Assembly (NCBI GenBank): GCA_964508495.1
Contig: CAZDUA010000003.1
Span: 20,273-84,272 of the forward strand
Length of the DNA stretch: 64,000 nt
Direction of reading: 5' to 3'
Origin: CABMGU01 sp964508495
GTDB lineage: Archaea > Nanobdellota > Nanobdellia > Woesearchaeales > ARS49
Positions within the stretch are counted from its first letter, which is position 1, and every line of letters starts with the position of its first letter. Made by a program: the position numbers and the translations under genes. This document shows positions 50,085-59,291 of this stretch, in pieces. Under the pieces are notes generated by a model. It was not told the origin of the DNA, did no database searches, and worked only from the letters and a program-made list of their open reading frames with translations.

Positions 50085-51046
50085 AATATTCTGTAAATTT
50101 CAACTGCGAGGAATACAAGGTATAATCCTACGAATACTATTCCATGTTTCCACGTGAGTTCTTTTTTGTTCATCCAGAACATCATTAGCGTTATTGCTGC
50201 GGCAAGGAAGAATAGCGCGTTGGCTGCTTGTGCAATATTCACTTCTATTGGTCTGAACAGTGCGACTAGTCCGAAGAACAGGAGCAGTTCTATTATTAAT
50301 GAGCCCAATAAGTCTCCTAGTCCTATGCCTGCGTGTTTTTTGTATAGGGAGCGGAGTTCTACTGCGATGTCAGGAAGTGTTGTTCCGATTCCGATGACTG
50401 TTAATGCAATGAAATAGTTTGGAAGCGAGAAATAGTCTGCGATTCTTATGCTGCTTACTACGAGCCATTTGCCTGATAGCATGAGTGCGACAAAACAGCC
50501 TAGGAAGATGAACATGTCTTTCCATATTGCTTTGAATTGGACTTGCTTTTTGATTTTGCCGAACGTGCCTTCCATCCTCCAAAGGTTTAGGAGGTATATC
50601 AGGAAGGCAATTACGAGTATTGCTCCGTCTGGCCGGCTTAGTTGTCCGTCAAGCGCGAGTATGAATGGGAGCATGAGTGCTGCCCACATTGCGAATCTTT
50701 GTTTTGTGAATATGTTTGATTCGAGTTTTATCTTTTTGCCAAGTATGGCTATGATTCCCAGGGCGAATGCAGCGTGCACCATGTTCGTTCCGATTATTGC
50801 TCCGAATCCTACGCTCGCGCTTCCTGCAAGGAATCCTGATAGCGAGCTGATGATTTCTGGCGCGGATGCCGCCATGGCAACAACCACTAATCCTATGATT
50901 GCATCGCTCAGGCCAAGTTTTTTTGCGTAATCGCTTATTCCGTCAAGAAGCAGGTCTGCGCTTTTGAATAGTATGTATAGGCTTGCTGCTAGTATTATTC
51001 CATTAAATAGAAGTGGGTGTGCTAGTGCCTCAGGTATTATTGACAT
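50081..51046 (-). CDS. Sodium/calcium exchanger family antiporter
   Basis: A 321-residue membrane protein with about ten helices and the two inverted alpha repeats of the CaCA superfamily. Repeat 1 is AMAASAPEIISSLSGFLAGSASVGFGAIIGTNMV. Repeat 2 is GIGTTLPDIAVELRSLYKKHAGIGLGDLLGSLIIE. It exchanges a cation, probably Ca, against Na or H. It heads the antiporter-hydrolase-tatD operon, and a TATA element lies in the 91-nt divergent gap upstream. Confidence 0.92.
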   Translation of the reverse strand: MSIIPEALAHPLLFNGIILAASLYILFKSADLLLDGISDYAKKLGLSDAIIGLVVVAMAASAPEIISSLSGFLAGSASVGFGAIIGTNMVHAAFALGIIAILGKKIKLESNIFTKQRFAMWAALMLPFILALDGQLSRPDGAILVIAFLIYLLNLWRMEGTFGKIKKQVQFKAIWKDMFIFLGCFVALMLSGKWLVVSSIRIADYFSLPNYFIALTVIGIGTTLPDIAVELRSLYKKHAGIGLGDLLGSLIIELLLFFGLVALFRPIEVNIAQAANALFFLAAAITLMMFWMNKKELTWKHGIVFVGLYLVFLAVEIYRIL

Positions 51047-51137
51047 TTTGCCTCTTTTTGTGTGCTTTTAAAAGATAATTGCTTATATATTTACTTATTC
51101 GTAAACCTTATATACTGCTTCCTTTCACCTGAAAGTT

Positions 51138-51545
51138 ATGCCAGTTGTCGGTTTAGCGTTTAACAAAATTGTTGTTGAGAAGCACAACCCTGTTAAGGGT
51201 AAAGTGCAGGTTAACAATAATGTTACTCTGAAGGATGTTGAAAAGACTGATTTGAGTATTGGTAGTTCTAAGCAGGGCGCTTTGAAGTTTCATTTTGAGT
51301 TTACTGCTAAGTACGAGCCAAAAATTGCCGATATTACTATGGTTGGATTTTTGACTTTTTTTGAAAAGCCTGAAGCTGTCAAGGAGATTCTTGATGGCTG
51401 GAAGAAGGACAAGAAAATTCCCAAGGAAATTATGTCTAGTGTTTTGAACACTGTTCTTTCAAGGTGTAATGTTGAAGCAATGTTGTTAGCAAGAGAAGTT
51501 AACTTGCCTCCCCCAATTCCTTTGCCTAAAGTAACTGTTAAGTGA
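51138..51545 (+). CDS. Unknown protein, possibly SecB-like
   Basis: A 135-residue soluble protein. The N-terminal part (KIVVEKHNPVKGKVQVNNNVTLKDV) and the beta strands LKFHFEFTAKYEPKIADITMVGF are followed by two helices and a Pro-rich end (LPPPIPLPKV). The strand pattern and closing helix recall the SecB chaperone fold, but I cannot confirm it by eye. A TATA box (CCTTATATAC, about 51106-51115) gives a leaderless mRNA. It precedes cdc48. Confidence 0.5.
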   Translation: MPVVGLAFNKIVVEKHNPVKGKVQVNNNVTLKDVEKTDLSIGSSKQGALKFHFEFTAKYEPKIADITMVGFLTFFEKPEAVKEILDGWKKDKKIPKEIMSSVLNTVLSRCNVEAMLLAREVNLPPPIPLPKVTVK

Positions 51546-51607
51546 TTTTCTACTGTTTAGGAAAGACTTTTAAATGATGAGTGCTATAATATGCATGGGT
51601 GTAGGGT

Positions 51608-53881
51608 ATGCCAGCTGATATTAAACTAAAAGTTGCAGAAGCTATACAGGACGACGTTAACAAAGGTATTGTTAGGGTTGACTCTAGTTTTATGCGTGAG
51701 ATTGATGTTCGCCCTGGTGATATTGTTGAGATTGAGGGCACTAGGAAGACTGTTGCGATTGTTGACCGTGCTTACCCTGGTGATATTGGGCTGAATATTA
51801 TCCGTATGGATGGTCTTTCTCGTAAGAACGCTCGTACTTCTATTGGCGAGCTTATTGCTGTCAGGAAGGCTAAGGTTGAGCCTGCCAAGAAGGTTGTTAT
51901 TGCTCCTGCAAGGGAAGGCATTGTTGTTCGTGCTAGTGCTAACATTTTCAAGCAGGGTCTTTTGGGGCGTGCTTTGACTAAGGGCGATATTATTTCTCTT
52001 GGTGGTACCAGAAGGCGTCGTACTGCTATGAGCCAGAGTCCTTTTTTTGATGAAGTTTTCAACATGATGGAAGAAAGCATGATGGCCTATGGTTTTGGTG
52101 ACTTGAAGTTTGTTGTTGCTGAAACTAATCCTAAGATTCCTGTGATTATTACGGAGCAGACTGAGGTTGTTTTGAATTCTGAGGCTGTTGAGATTAAGGA
52201 TGAGGCTATTCTTGAGGTTTCTTATGAGGACATTGGCGGTCTTGAAGAGGAGATTAAGAACGTACGCGAGATGATTGAGCTTCCGTTGAAGCATCCTGAG
52301 ATTTTTGAGCGTTTGGGCGTTGAGCCTCCAAAGGGAGTTCTATTGCATGGTCCTCCTGGTACTGGTAAGACTCTTTTGGCTAAAGCGGTAGCAAACGAAA
52401 CTAATGCGCATTTCATTTTAATCAATGGTCCTGAGATTATGTCCAAGTATTACGGTCAGTCTGAGGAAAATCTTAGAAAGAAGTTTGAGGAAGCAGAAAA
52501 GAATGCTCCTTCAATAATCTTCATTGATGAGATTGATGCTATTGCGACAAAGCGTGAGGAAACTAAGGGCGAGGTTGAACGTCGTGTTGTTGCTCAATTG
52601 CTTGCTTTGATGGATGGTTTGAAGTCTAGGGGAAAAGTTGTTGTTATTGCTGCTACTAATGTTCCTAACATTCTTGATCCTGCTTTGAGGCGTCCTGGTA
52701 GGTTTGATCGTGAGCTTGAAATTGGTGTTCCGAATAAGGAAGGTCGTTTGAACATTCTCAAAATCCACACGCGTAACATGCCTATGGACAAGGATGTTAA
52801 CTTGAAAGAGTTTGCTGCTGTGACTCATGGTTTTGTTGGGGCTGACCTTTCTGCTCTTGTGAAAGAGGCTGCCATGATTGTTCTAAGGCGTATTTTGCCT
52901 GATTTGAAGTATAGTAAGGATGAGCCATTGCCTATGGAGTTGCTTGAGAGATTGCTTGTTGGTAAGAAGGACTTCCGTGATTCTTTGAAGGTTGTGAGAC
53001 CTAGCGCGTTGCGTGAAGTGCTTGTTGAAATTCCTACGGTTAAGTGGGCTGATGTTGGTGGTCTTGAGATGGTTAAGCAGGAGTTGAAGGAGGCTGTTGA
53101 ATGGCCTCTTCAGCATCCTGATGCTTTCAAGCGTCTGGGCGTTCGTCCTCCAAGAGGTATTTTGATGTACGGCGCTCCTGGTACTGGTAAGACTATGCTG
53201 GCGAAAGCAGTTGCTAATGAGAGCAAGGCTAACTTTATTTCAATCAAGGGTCCTGAGTTGTTGAGCAAGTGGGTTGGTGAGAGTGAGAAGGCTGTTCGTG
53301 AAGTGTTCAAGAAGGCAAGGCAAACCGCTCCTACTATTGTCTTTTTCGACGAGATTGATAGTCTGGCTCCTCGTCGTGGTATGAGCAGTGATAGTGGTGT
53401 TACTGAGCGTGTTGTTAACCAGTTCCTTACTGAGATTGATGGTCTTGAGGGTATGAATGATATTGTTGTTATTGGCGCGACTAACAGGCCTGACATGCTT
53501 GATACTGCTTTGTTGCGTCCGGGCCGTTTTGATAGAATAATCTTGACTCCTGTTCCTGATTTGCCTTCTCGTTTGGCGACTTTCAAAGTGCACACTAAGG
53601 GCATGCCTTTGAAGGATGTTGATGTTGAGGAGCTTGCTGCTCGTACTGAAGGTTATGTTGGGGCAGATGTCGAGGCAGTCTGTCGTGAAGCCGCCATTCT
53701 TTCGTTGCGTGAGAATATTTCCGCAAAGACTGTTACAATGGCGCATTTTGAGGAGGCTTTGAAGAAAGTGCCTCCATCTGTTACTAAGGATGTTGAGAAG
53801 ATGTACGAGGACCTTAGAGAGCGCTTCCGTGGTGCTCGTGCTAAAGAAATGAAGCAAGAGCTTCCTATTTACTTTGGTTAA
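51608..53881 (+). CDS. cdc48: Cdc48/VAT AAA+ ATPase
   Basis: A 757-residue double-AAA unfoldase. The N-terminal double-psi barrel and beta-clam (about 1-190) start with ADIKLKVAEAIQDDV. D1 has Walker A GPPGTGKT (near 247) and Walker B IIFIDEIDAI. D2 has GAPGTGKT (near 521), VFFDEIDSL and the Arg-finger block PDMLDTALLRPGRFDR. It segregates proteins for degradation by the proteasome. It lacks a long C-terminal extension. A TATA element (ACTTTTAAATG, about 51568-51578) lies about 35 nt upstream. Confidence 0.97.
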   Translation: MPADIKLKVAEAIQDDVNKGIVRVDSSFMREIDVRPGDIVEIEGTRKTVAIVDRAYPGDIGLNIIRMDGLSRKNARTSIGELIAVRKAKVEPAKKVVIAPAREGIVVRASANIFKQGLLGRALTKGDIISLGGTRRRRTAMSQSPFFDEVFNMMEESMMAYGFGDLKFVVAETNPKIPVIITEQTEVVLNSEAVEIKDEAILEVSYEDIGGLEEEIKNVREMIELPLKHPEIFERLGVEPPKGVLLHGPPGTGKTLLAKAVANETNAHFILINGPEIMSKYYGQSEENLRKKFEEAEKNAPSIIFIDEIDAIATKREETKGEVERRVVAQLLALMDGLKSRGKVVVIAATNVPNILDPALRRPGRFDRELEIGVPNKEGRLNILKIHTRNMPMDKDVNLKEFAAVTHGFVGADLSALVKEAAMIVLRRILPDLKYSKDEPLPMELLERLLVGKKDFRDSLKVVRPSALREVLVEIPTVKWADVGGLEMVKQELKEAVEWPLQHPDAFKRLGVRPPRGILMYGAPGTGKTMLAKAVANESKANFISIKGPELLSKWVGESEKAVREVFKKARQTAPTIVFFDEIDSLAPRRGMSSDSGVTERVVNQFLTEIDGLEGMNDIVVIGATNRPDMLDTALLRPGRFDRIILTPVPDLPSRLATFKVHTKGMPLKDVDVEELAARTEGYVGADVEAVCREAAILSLRENISAKTVTMAHFEEALKKVPPSVTKDVEKMYEDLRERFRGARAKEMKQELPIYFG

Positions 53882-53912
53882 GTTTTAATACATCTTCATT
53901 TCTCGCACTCCA

Positions 53913-55421
53913 ATGGTCTCTCATTTGATTGCTGATTTGCAGAAGTTTGATGAAGCTCTGTCCAGAGAGCATTATTTGAATAGTTCTGGCCAGAAGGACG
54001 AGCTTGAAGGTTCTAAGATTTACAAGAAGTTCAAGCATTTGTTCTCAAAAGAGCATATTTCTGAGGCGAACAAGGATATTTCCAACAGAGAGGGCAAGTT
54101 ACTATACGATGCTTTTGTTGGCAACTTCATTGGCAATGAGTTGAAGAAAATCAATGACAAGTGCAGTTCTTTTGAAGCTTCTGCAACTGTAGAAGTCAGC
54201 GGTCAGCAGATTCCTTTCAGGAGTGTTTCTTCTTTGTTGATGAATGAGGACGTGCGTGAGAAGAGAAAAATCTATTACGAGTCCACTAAGCCTGTTAAGA
54301 AAAAGTTGACTTCTTTTGAGAAGCGTTCTTGGGCTAAGGTTTACGATCTTATCAAGGAGCTTTCTGGCAAGTCTTATGTTGATTATTTGTCTTTCATTAA
54401 GGAAGTTGATTATGACGCTCTTGCTGTTCAATTCAGAGAATTTTTGGTTAAGACTGAGGAGCTTCATCGTTTGCAGCTTGAGAAGAATATGGCTTCTATT
54501 GGTGTGAGGTTGAAAGATGCTCAGCCGTATGATTATGCTTATTATGCTCGTGCCAAGCCTTTTGACCAGTTTTTCAGGAAGGAAAATTTGGTTAATGTGG
54601 CAAAGTCTTTCTGGAGTGATATTGGTATTGAGATTGACCAGCAGAAGAATGTCATCTTGGATGTTGATGATCGTCCTAAGAAAGTTCCGCGTGCTTTCTG
54701 CATGCCTGTTCGTGTTCCTGAAGAGGTTATTTTGGTAATTAAGCCTCATGGTGGTCAGGATGATTATCAGGCTTTCTTGCATGAGTCTGGTCATACTGAG
54801 CATTTCGCTAACACTGATGGTTCTTTGTCTTATCAGTTTAAGCAGTTGGGTGATAATAGTGTGTCTGAGAGTTATGCTTTCCTTATCGAGTATCTTTTGT
54901 CCAACACGTTGTTCTTGCAAAAATATCTGCAGATGTCTGAAGTTGATGCTCAAAAATTTGCTAACTTCATCATGGAACAGAAATTGCAGGCTTTCAGAAG
55001 GTATGCTTCCAAGGTTATCTACGAATTAAAATTGCACCGCAATGACTTGACAAAGCTTGATGACAAGTTCCAGCCAAGTGCAGGAGCTTACACGAGTCTT
55101 GCTAAGATGTATGTTGACCTTCTTACAAAGGCAACTAAGATTAATTACAATCCTGAGAGTTATCTTTTAGACGTTGATTCTGGTCTTTACGCTGCTGATT
55201 ATTGCCGTGCTTGGATGTTTGAAGTCATGATCAGGAAAAAGTTGGAAGAAAAATATGGTAAAAACTGGTTTGAGAAGAAGGAAGCCGGTGATTTCCTCAA
55301 GGCTATGTGGAAGTGTGGTAATAGTTCTAAGAATGTTAATGAGCTCGCCCAGATGGTTGGTTACGAGAAGGTCGATATTGCTTTCATTACTGATGATTTT
55401 CTCAGTTTTTTCAAAGCCTAA
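53913..55421 (+). CDS. M3-like oligopeptidase
   Basis: A 502-residue helical metallopeptidase. The zinc site is FLHESGHTEHF (near residues 287-297), and the third ligand Glu is in VSESYAFLIEY about 25 residues on. This matches the HExGHxxH pattern of family M3 (oligopeptidase F, thimet) better than M32 (HEFGH). The large helical N-terminal and C-terminal parts would enclose a channel limiting substrates to peptides. No signal peptide, so cytosolic. It lies 32 nt after cdc48, suggesting that it clears peptides downstream of proteolysis (inference). Confidence 0.8.
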   Translation: MVSHLIADLQKFDEALSREHYLNSSGQKDELEGSKIYKKFKHLFSKEHISEANKDISNREGKLLYDAFVGNFIGNELKKINDKCSSFEASATVEVSGQQIPFRSVSSLLMNEDVREKRKIYYESTKPVKKKLTSFEKRSWAKVYDLIKELSGKSYVDYLSFIKEVDYDALAVQFREFLVKTEELHRLQLEKNMASIGVRLKDAQPYDYAYYARAKPFDQFFRKENLVNVAKSFWSDIGIEIDQQKNVILDVDDRPKKVPRAFCMPVRVPEEVILVIKPHGGQDDYQAFLHESGHTEHFANTDGSLSYQFKQLGDNSVSESYAFLIEYLLSNTLFLQKYLQMSEVDAQKFANFIMEQKLQAFRRYASKVIYELKLHRNDLTKLDDKFQPSAGAYTSLAKMYVDLLTKATKINYNPESYLLDVDSGLYAADYCRAWMFEVMIRKKLEEKYGKNWFEKKEAGDFLKAMWKCGNSSKNVNELAQMVGYEKVDIAFITDDFLSFFKA

Positions 55422-55455
55422 ACATTTTTAAACCGTCTGCATTCTTATTCTTGTT

Positions 55456-56727
55456 ATGAAAGCTAAAGCTGGTGATAAGGTTAGATTATCAACTTCTGAT
55501 GGTGAGTTTGAGGGTACGTTGCTTCCTCGTCCTGAGATGATGTCGCAGGACATTACTGTTCTCAAGCTGAATACTGGCTATAATATTGGCATTGAGAGTA
55601 AGAAAATCAAGAAGACTGATGTTCTTGAGGAATACAAGTCGCCTATTCCTAAGGTTAGGAAGATTAAGCATAATGCAGATTTGCCTACAGTGGCTATTTT
55701 GTCAACTGGTGGAACGATTTCTTCGCGTATTGATTATCGTACTGGCGGTGTTTATGCTGATTATTCTGCTGAGGATTTTGTTGCTATGTGTCCTGAATTG
55801 CAGGATATTGCTAACATTAAGGCTGCTAAAGTAATGAGCGTGATGTCAGAAGACGCAATGTCCAGCGACTGGGTGCGTATGGCTGAAGAGATTTTGAAAG
55901 TAATCAATGATGTTGATGGTGTTGTTATCACTCATGGCACTGATACCATGCACTTTACGAGCGCAGCATTATCTTTCTTACTTAAAGATTTGAACAAGCC
56001 TGTTGTTATCACAGGTTCTCAACGTAGTATAGACCGTGGTAGTTCTGATGCTTTCATGAATTTGATTTGTGCTGTTACTGCTGCTGCTAAGTGGGATGGT
56101 GCTGGTGTTGTTATTTGCATGCACGGCTCTATGGAAGATAAATTCTGTCATTTGTTGAGGGGCACTAAGGTGAGAAAGATGCATACGTCAAGACGTGATG
56201 CTTTCCGTGCTATTGATGATAGTCCTTTGGCTGCTGTTTTTACTGATGGTAAGATTGAGAATATTGTGGATGATTATCCTAAGCGTAGCAAGTCAAAGCC
56301 TTCTTTGCAGGAAATTGATTCTAAGGTTGCTTTAGTGTATGTTTATCCTGGGATGGACCCGGGAGTTATTGATTATTATGTGAAGAATAAAGTGCGTGGT
56401 ATTGTTCTTGCTGGTACTGCTCTTGGTCATGTTCCTTTGAATAATGCTAAATCTTTGGAGCCGGCTCTTAAGAAAGCAATTAAGGCTAAAATTCCTATTT
56501 TTGTTTGTTCTCAAACTTTGTATGGCAGGGTCAACCCTTATGTTTACACTAATTTGAGAAAGCTTAGTATTGGTCTTGGTGTTGTTTATCTTGCTGATAT
56601 GATTCCTGAGGTTGCTTATGTTAAGTTGATGGTTGCTTTGAAGCAGAAGAATACGATTGAATTCATGAAAACTAATATTGCTGGCGAAATTAGCAGTCGT
56701 GAGACGGATGACTGTTTTTTGAGATGA
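55456..56727 (+). CDS. gatD: Glu-tRNA(Gln) amidotransferase subunit D
   Basis: A 423-residue asparaginase-type subunit that releases ammonia for amidation of Glu-tRNA-Gln. An N-terminal SH3-like GatD domain (about 1-70) is followed by the asparaginase fold, with the nucleophile Thr in STGGTISS and the second Thr/Asp pair in THGTDTMHFT. RSIDRGSSDAF is also typical. With gatE 7 nt downstream it forms the archaea-specific transamidase, so this organism charges Gln through mischarged Glu-tRNA. A TATA box (ACATTTTTAAACC, about 55421-55433) precedes it. Confidence 0.95.
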   Translation: MKAKAGDKVRLSTSDGEFEGTLLPRPEMMSQDITVLKLNTGYNIGIESKKIKKTDVLEEYKSPIPKVRKIKHNADLPTVAILSTGGTISSRIDYRTGGVYADYSAEDFVAMCPELQDIANIKAAKVMSVMSEDAMSSDWVRMAEEILKVINDVDGVVITHGTDTMHFTSAALSFLLKDLNKPVVITGSQRSIDRGSSDAFMNLICAVTAAAKWDGAGVVICMHGSMEDKFCHLLRGTKVRKMHTSRRDAFRAIDDSPLAAVFTDGKIENIVDDYPKRSKSKPSLQEIDSKVALVYVYPGMDPGVIDYYVKNKVRGIVLAGTALGHVPLNNAKSLEPALKKAIKAKIPIFVCSQTLYGRVNPYVYTNLRKLSIGLGVVYLADMIPEVAYVKLMVALKQKNTIEFMKTNIAGEISSRETDDCFLR

Positions 56728-56734
56728 GGATTAT

Positions 56735-58549
56735 ATGGCAAAGATAAAGTGTGGTTTAGAGATTCATCAGCAGATTGATTGCAGGAAGCTTTTCTGCGAG
56801 TGTGATTCAATTATTCAGGATGTTAGTCCTCATTTTACGATAATGCGTAAGTTGAGGGCTGTCGTCGGAGAAACTGGCGAGGTTGATGTTGCTGCTGCTC
56901 AGGAAGCGATGAAGGGCAAGCAGTACATTTACGAAGGTTACGATGATAATTGTTGTCTTATTGAGCTTGATGAAGAGCCTCCTAGGAACTTGCGTCATCA
57001 GGCATTGCTTGCTGCAATTCAGGTTGGTAAGTTGTTCAAGGCTAAGTTTGTTGATGAAGTTCAGGTTATGAGGAAAACTGTTGTTGATGGCAGTAATACT
57101 TCTGGCTTTCAGCGTTCTGCTCTTGTTGGATATAATGGCAAGATTGATTCTTCTTTAGGCTCAATATCTATTCCTACAGTTATTGTTGAAGAGGATAGTG
57201 CCAGATTAATCAAGGATAATCCGGATAAAACCACTTTCCGTCTTGACAGGCTTGGTATTCCTTTGTTGGAGGTATCCACTGGTCCTGATATTGTTAGTCC
57301 TGAGCATTGTGCTGAGGTTGCTGAAAAGCTTGGTATGTTATTGAGGAGTACTGGAAGGGTTAAACGTGGTCTTGGCACTATTCGTCAGGATGTTAACGTT
57401 TCTATTGAGGGTGGCGAGCGTGTTGAGATTAAGGGCGCTCAGGATTTGAAGCTTCTTCCTAAGCTTGTTGAGTTGGAAGGAATACGCCAGGAGAATCTTT
57501 TAGCCATTAAGAAAGAGCTTGAAAAGCGCAGGGTGCGCGAAGTTTTGACTCAGATTGTTGATGCTACTCGTTTGATGAAGTTTTCTAAGTCAAAAGTCAT
57601 TCAGTCTACTTTGGCAAAAGGCGGGGTTGTTCTTGGAATCAAATTATCCTGTTTCAAAGGCCTTATCGGCAGAGAAGTCCAGCCGAATAGGCGTCTTGGC
57701 ACGGAATTTTCTGATCGTGCTAAGGTTGCTGCTGGTGTTGGGGGCATTTTCCATAGTGATGAACTGCCTGATTATGGCATTACGCCTGATGAGGTCGAGC
57801 AGATTTTCAAACATTTAGACTGTGGCGAGCATGATGCGTTTGTTTTGGTTGCGGATATGAAGAGTAAGGCCGAGCGTGCTTTGCAGGCTGTTATCTTGAG
57901 AGCTTATGATTGTTTGTCTGGTGTTCCTAAGGAAGTTAGAAGAGCAAATGAAGATGGAACAACTACTTTCATGCGTCCCATGCCGGGTGCTGCGCGTATG
58001 TATCCTGAAACTGATGTTTTGCCTATCAGGATTACTAAAGAAATTATTTCCTCAGTCACGCTGCCTGAGCTTATCGAGAATAAGACTGTCAGGTATGAAA
58101 AGCTTGGTCTTGGCCACGATTTGGCTGAATTGGTTGCGAAAGGCGACCGTGCAGATTTGTTTGATGATTTTGTCAAGTCTTTCAAGGCATTGAAGCCTGC
58201 TTATTTGGCCGAAATCTTGATGACTTCCGAGCGTACTGTTAAGCGCCAGTTTAACATTGACATTTCTCCCGATGATGAGGATTATTGCGAAATCTTCCGT
58301 GCTTTAGAGCATGATGAAATTTCTAAGGAGAGCGTTCTTGATATTTTGAAGGAGAAAAAGCCTGTTAAATCAGTATTGAACAAGTTTAAGCTGTTATCCG
58401 AGGGCGAATTGTTAAGGGAGCTTACCAGAGTTATCGAGTCCAACAAGGGAATGCCTTTCAATGCTCTTATTGGCAAGGCAATGGCAGAACTGAGAGGTAA
58501 GGCGTCTGGTCAGAAGATTGTTGAATTATTGAAGAAGTTAGCGGGTTAG
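56735..58549 (+). CDS. gatE: Glu-tRNA(Gln) amidotransferase subunit E
   Basis: A 604-residue kinase/transferase subunit that phosphorylates the Glu on tRNA-Gln and accepts ammonia from GatD. The start KCGLEIHQQIDCRKLFCEC and the block VQVMRKTVVDGSNTSGFQRS are GatB/GatE signatures. PLLEVSTGPDI and RVEIKGAQDL follow. The AspRS-like insertion (GAD domain) of GatE occupies about 280-410. The C-terminal YqeY-like tail ends KIVELLKKLAG. Length is close to normal. It overlaps the convergent YjdF-like gene by 12 nt. Confidence 0.96.
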   Translation: MAKIKCGLEIHQQIDCRKLFCECDSIIQDVSPHFTIMRKLRAVVGETGEVDVAAAQEAMKGKQYIYEGYDDNCCLIELDEEPPRNLRHQALLAAIQVGKLFKAKFVDEVQVMRKTVVDGSNTSGFQRSALVGYNGKIDSSLGSISIPTVIVEEDSARLIKDNPDKTTFRLDRLGIPLLEVSTGPDIVSPEHCAEVAEKLGMLLRSTGRVKRGLGTIRQDVNVSIEGGERVEIKGAQDLKLLPKLVELEGIRQENLLAIKKELEKRRVREVLTQIVDATRLMKFSKSKVIQSTLAKGGVVLGIKLSCFKGLIGREVQPNRRLGTEFSDRAKVAAGVGGIFHSDELPDYGITPDEVEQIFKHLDCGEHDAFVLVADMKSKAERALQAVILRAYDCLSGVPKEVRRANEDGTTTFMRPMPGAARMYPETDVLPIRITKEIISSVTLPELIENKTVRYEKLGLGHDLAELVAKGDRADLFDDFVKSFKALKPAYLAEILMTSERTVKRQFNIDISPDDEDYCEIFRALEHDEISKESVLDILKEKKPVKSVLNKFKLLSEGELLRELTRVIESNKGMPFNALIGKAMAELRGKASGQKIVELLKKLAG

Positions 58550-59218
58550 TTTTGAGTATTTTTCTACTTGCTCAAAATAGTATGCTTGTTTTGCTTTCTT
58601 TCTTGTTGCTCGTATGAACAGCATTAGTGCCATTCCGAATACTATTCCTGTTGTGTTGAATATGAAGTCCCATCCTTCGTTTATCCATCCGCCTCCTAGT
58701 GATTCTATGAGGTCGCTTCCTGTTTTTCCCTCAAGCCCGTCTCCTGGTCCGAATCTGAACAGTCCGTCTCCAAATCCGAATTTAAGGTAGCCTAGGAATT
58801 CTGATAGTTCTACCATTGCGCCTACTCCTGAGGCTGCTAGGAATATCGTTATCAAAAACATTATGTTCTTTTTTGTGATTATTTGCGCGTCCATCCATTG
58901 TTCCATCCATCTGAAGAATAATAGTGCGAATGGGAATGCGCCGAAGAAGTGTGTTACATGGTCCCATTGTATTGGTATTGGCGAGATGTGATACCACCCG
59001 AATATGCCGACTGCGTGGCTGATATGTCCTATTATCAGCATTGTGAAGATTGGCATGTTCATTTTGAACGCGTTGTAAGTCCAGTAGTAAAACCATGTTA
59101 GCGCGATGAAGATGAACAGGTCTGGTATGAAGGCGTAGACGCCGTTTATTATTGAGATTGGTATCATTACTAGAAAGATTAGGGTGCTGATGATTGCGAG
59201 CAGTTTTAGCTGGTCCAT
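58538..59218 (-). CDS. YjdF/DUF2238-like membrane protein
   Basis: A 226-residue membrane protein with about six helices. The family signature is WDHVTHFFGAF (near 84-94), plus a charged VELSEFLGYLKFG and a loop WDFIFNTTGIVFG. DUF2238/YjdF is found in bacteria and archaea but has no established function. A TATA box (minus strand, in the 59219-59291 gap) serves this gene; the divergent GT2 gene has its own. Confidence 0.82.
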   Translation of the reverse strand: MDQLKLLAIISTLIFLVMIPISIINGVYAFIPDLFIFIALTWFYYWTYNAFKMNMPIFTMLIIGHISHAVGIFGWYHISPIPIQWDHVTHFFGAFPFALLFFRWMEQWMDAQIITKKNIMFLITIFLAASGVGAMVELSEFLGYLKFGFGDGLFRFGPGDGLEGKTGSDLIESLGGGWINEGWDFIFNTTGIVFGMALMLFIRATRKKAKQAYYFEQVEKYSKLTR

Positions 59219-59291
59219 CGACGTGAAAAGGCCTATTATCGTATATATAATTAGCGTAACCTTTATAAAGGCTCAATAGGTCTTTAAGTAT

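Noticed and set aside
51626..52294. Long antisense frames in cdc48 and in the M3-like gene (for example 54102-54953)
   Set aside because: The strong preference for T-ending codons leaves few antisense stops, giving long Leu/Asn/Ser-rich shadow frames throughout the window.
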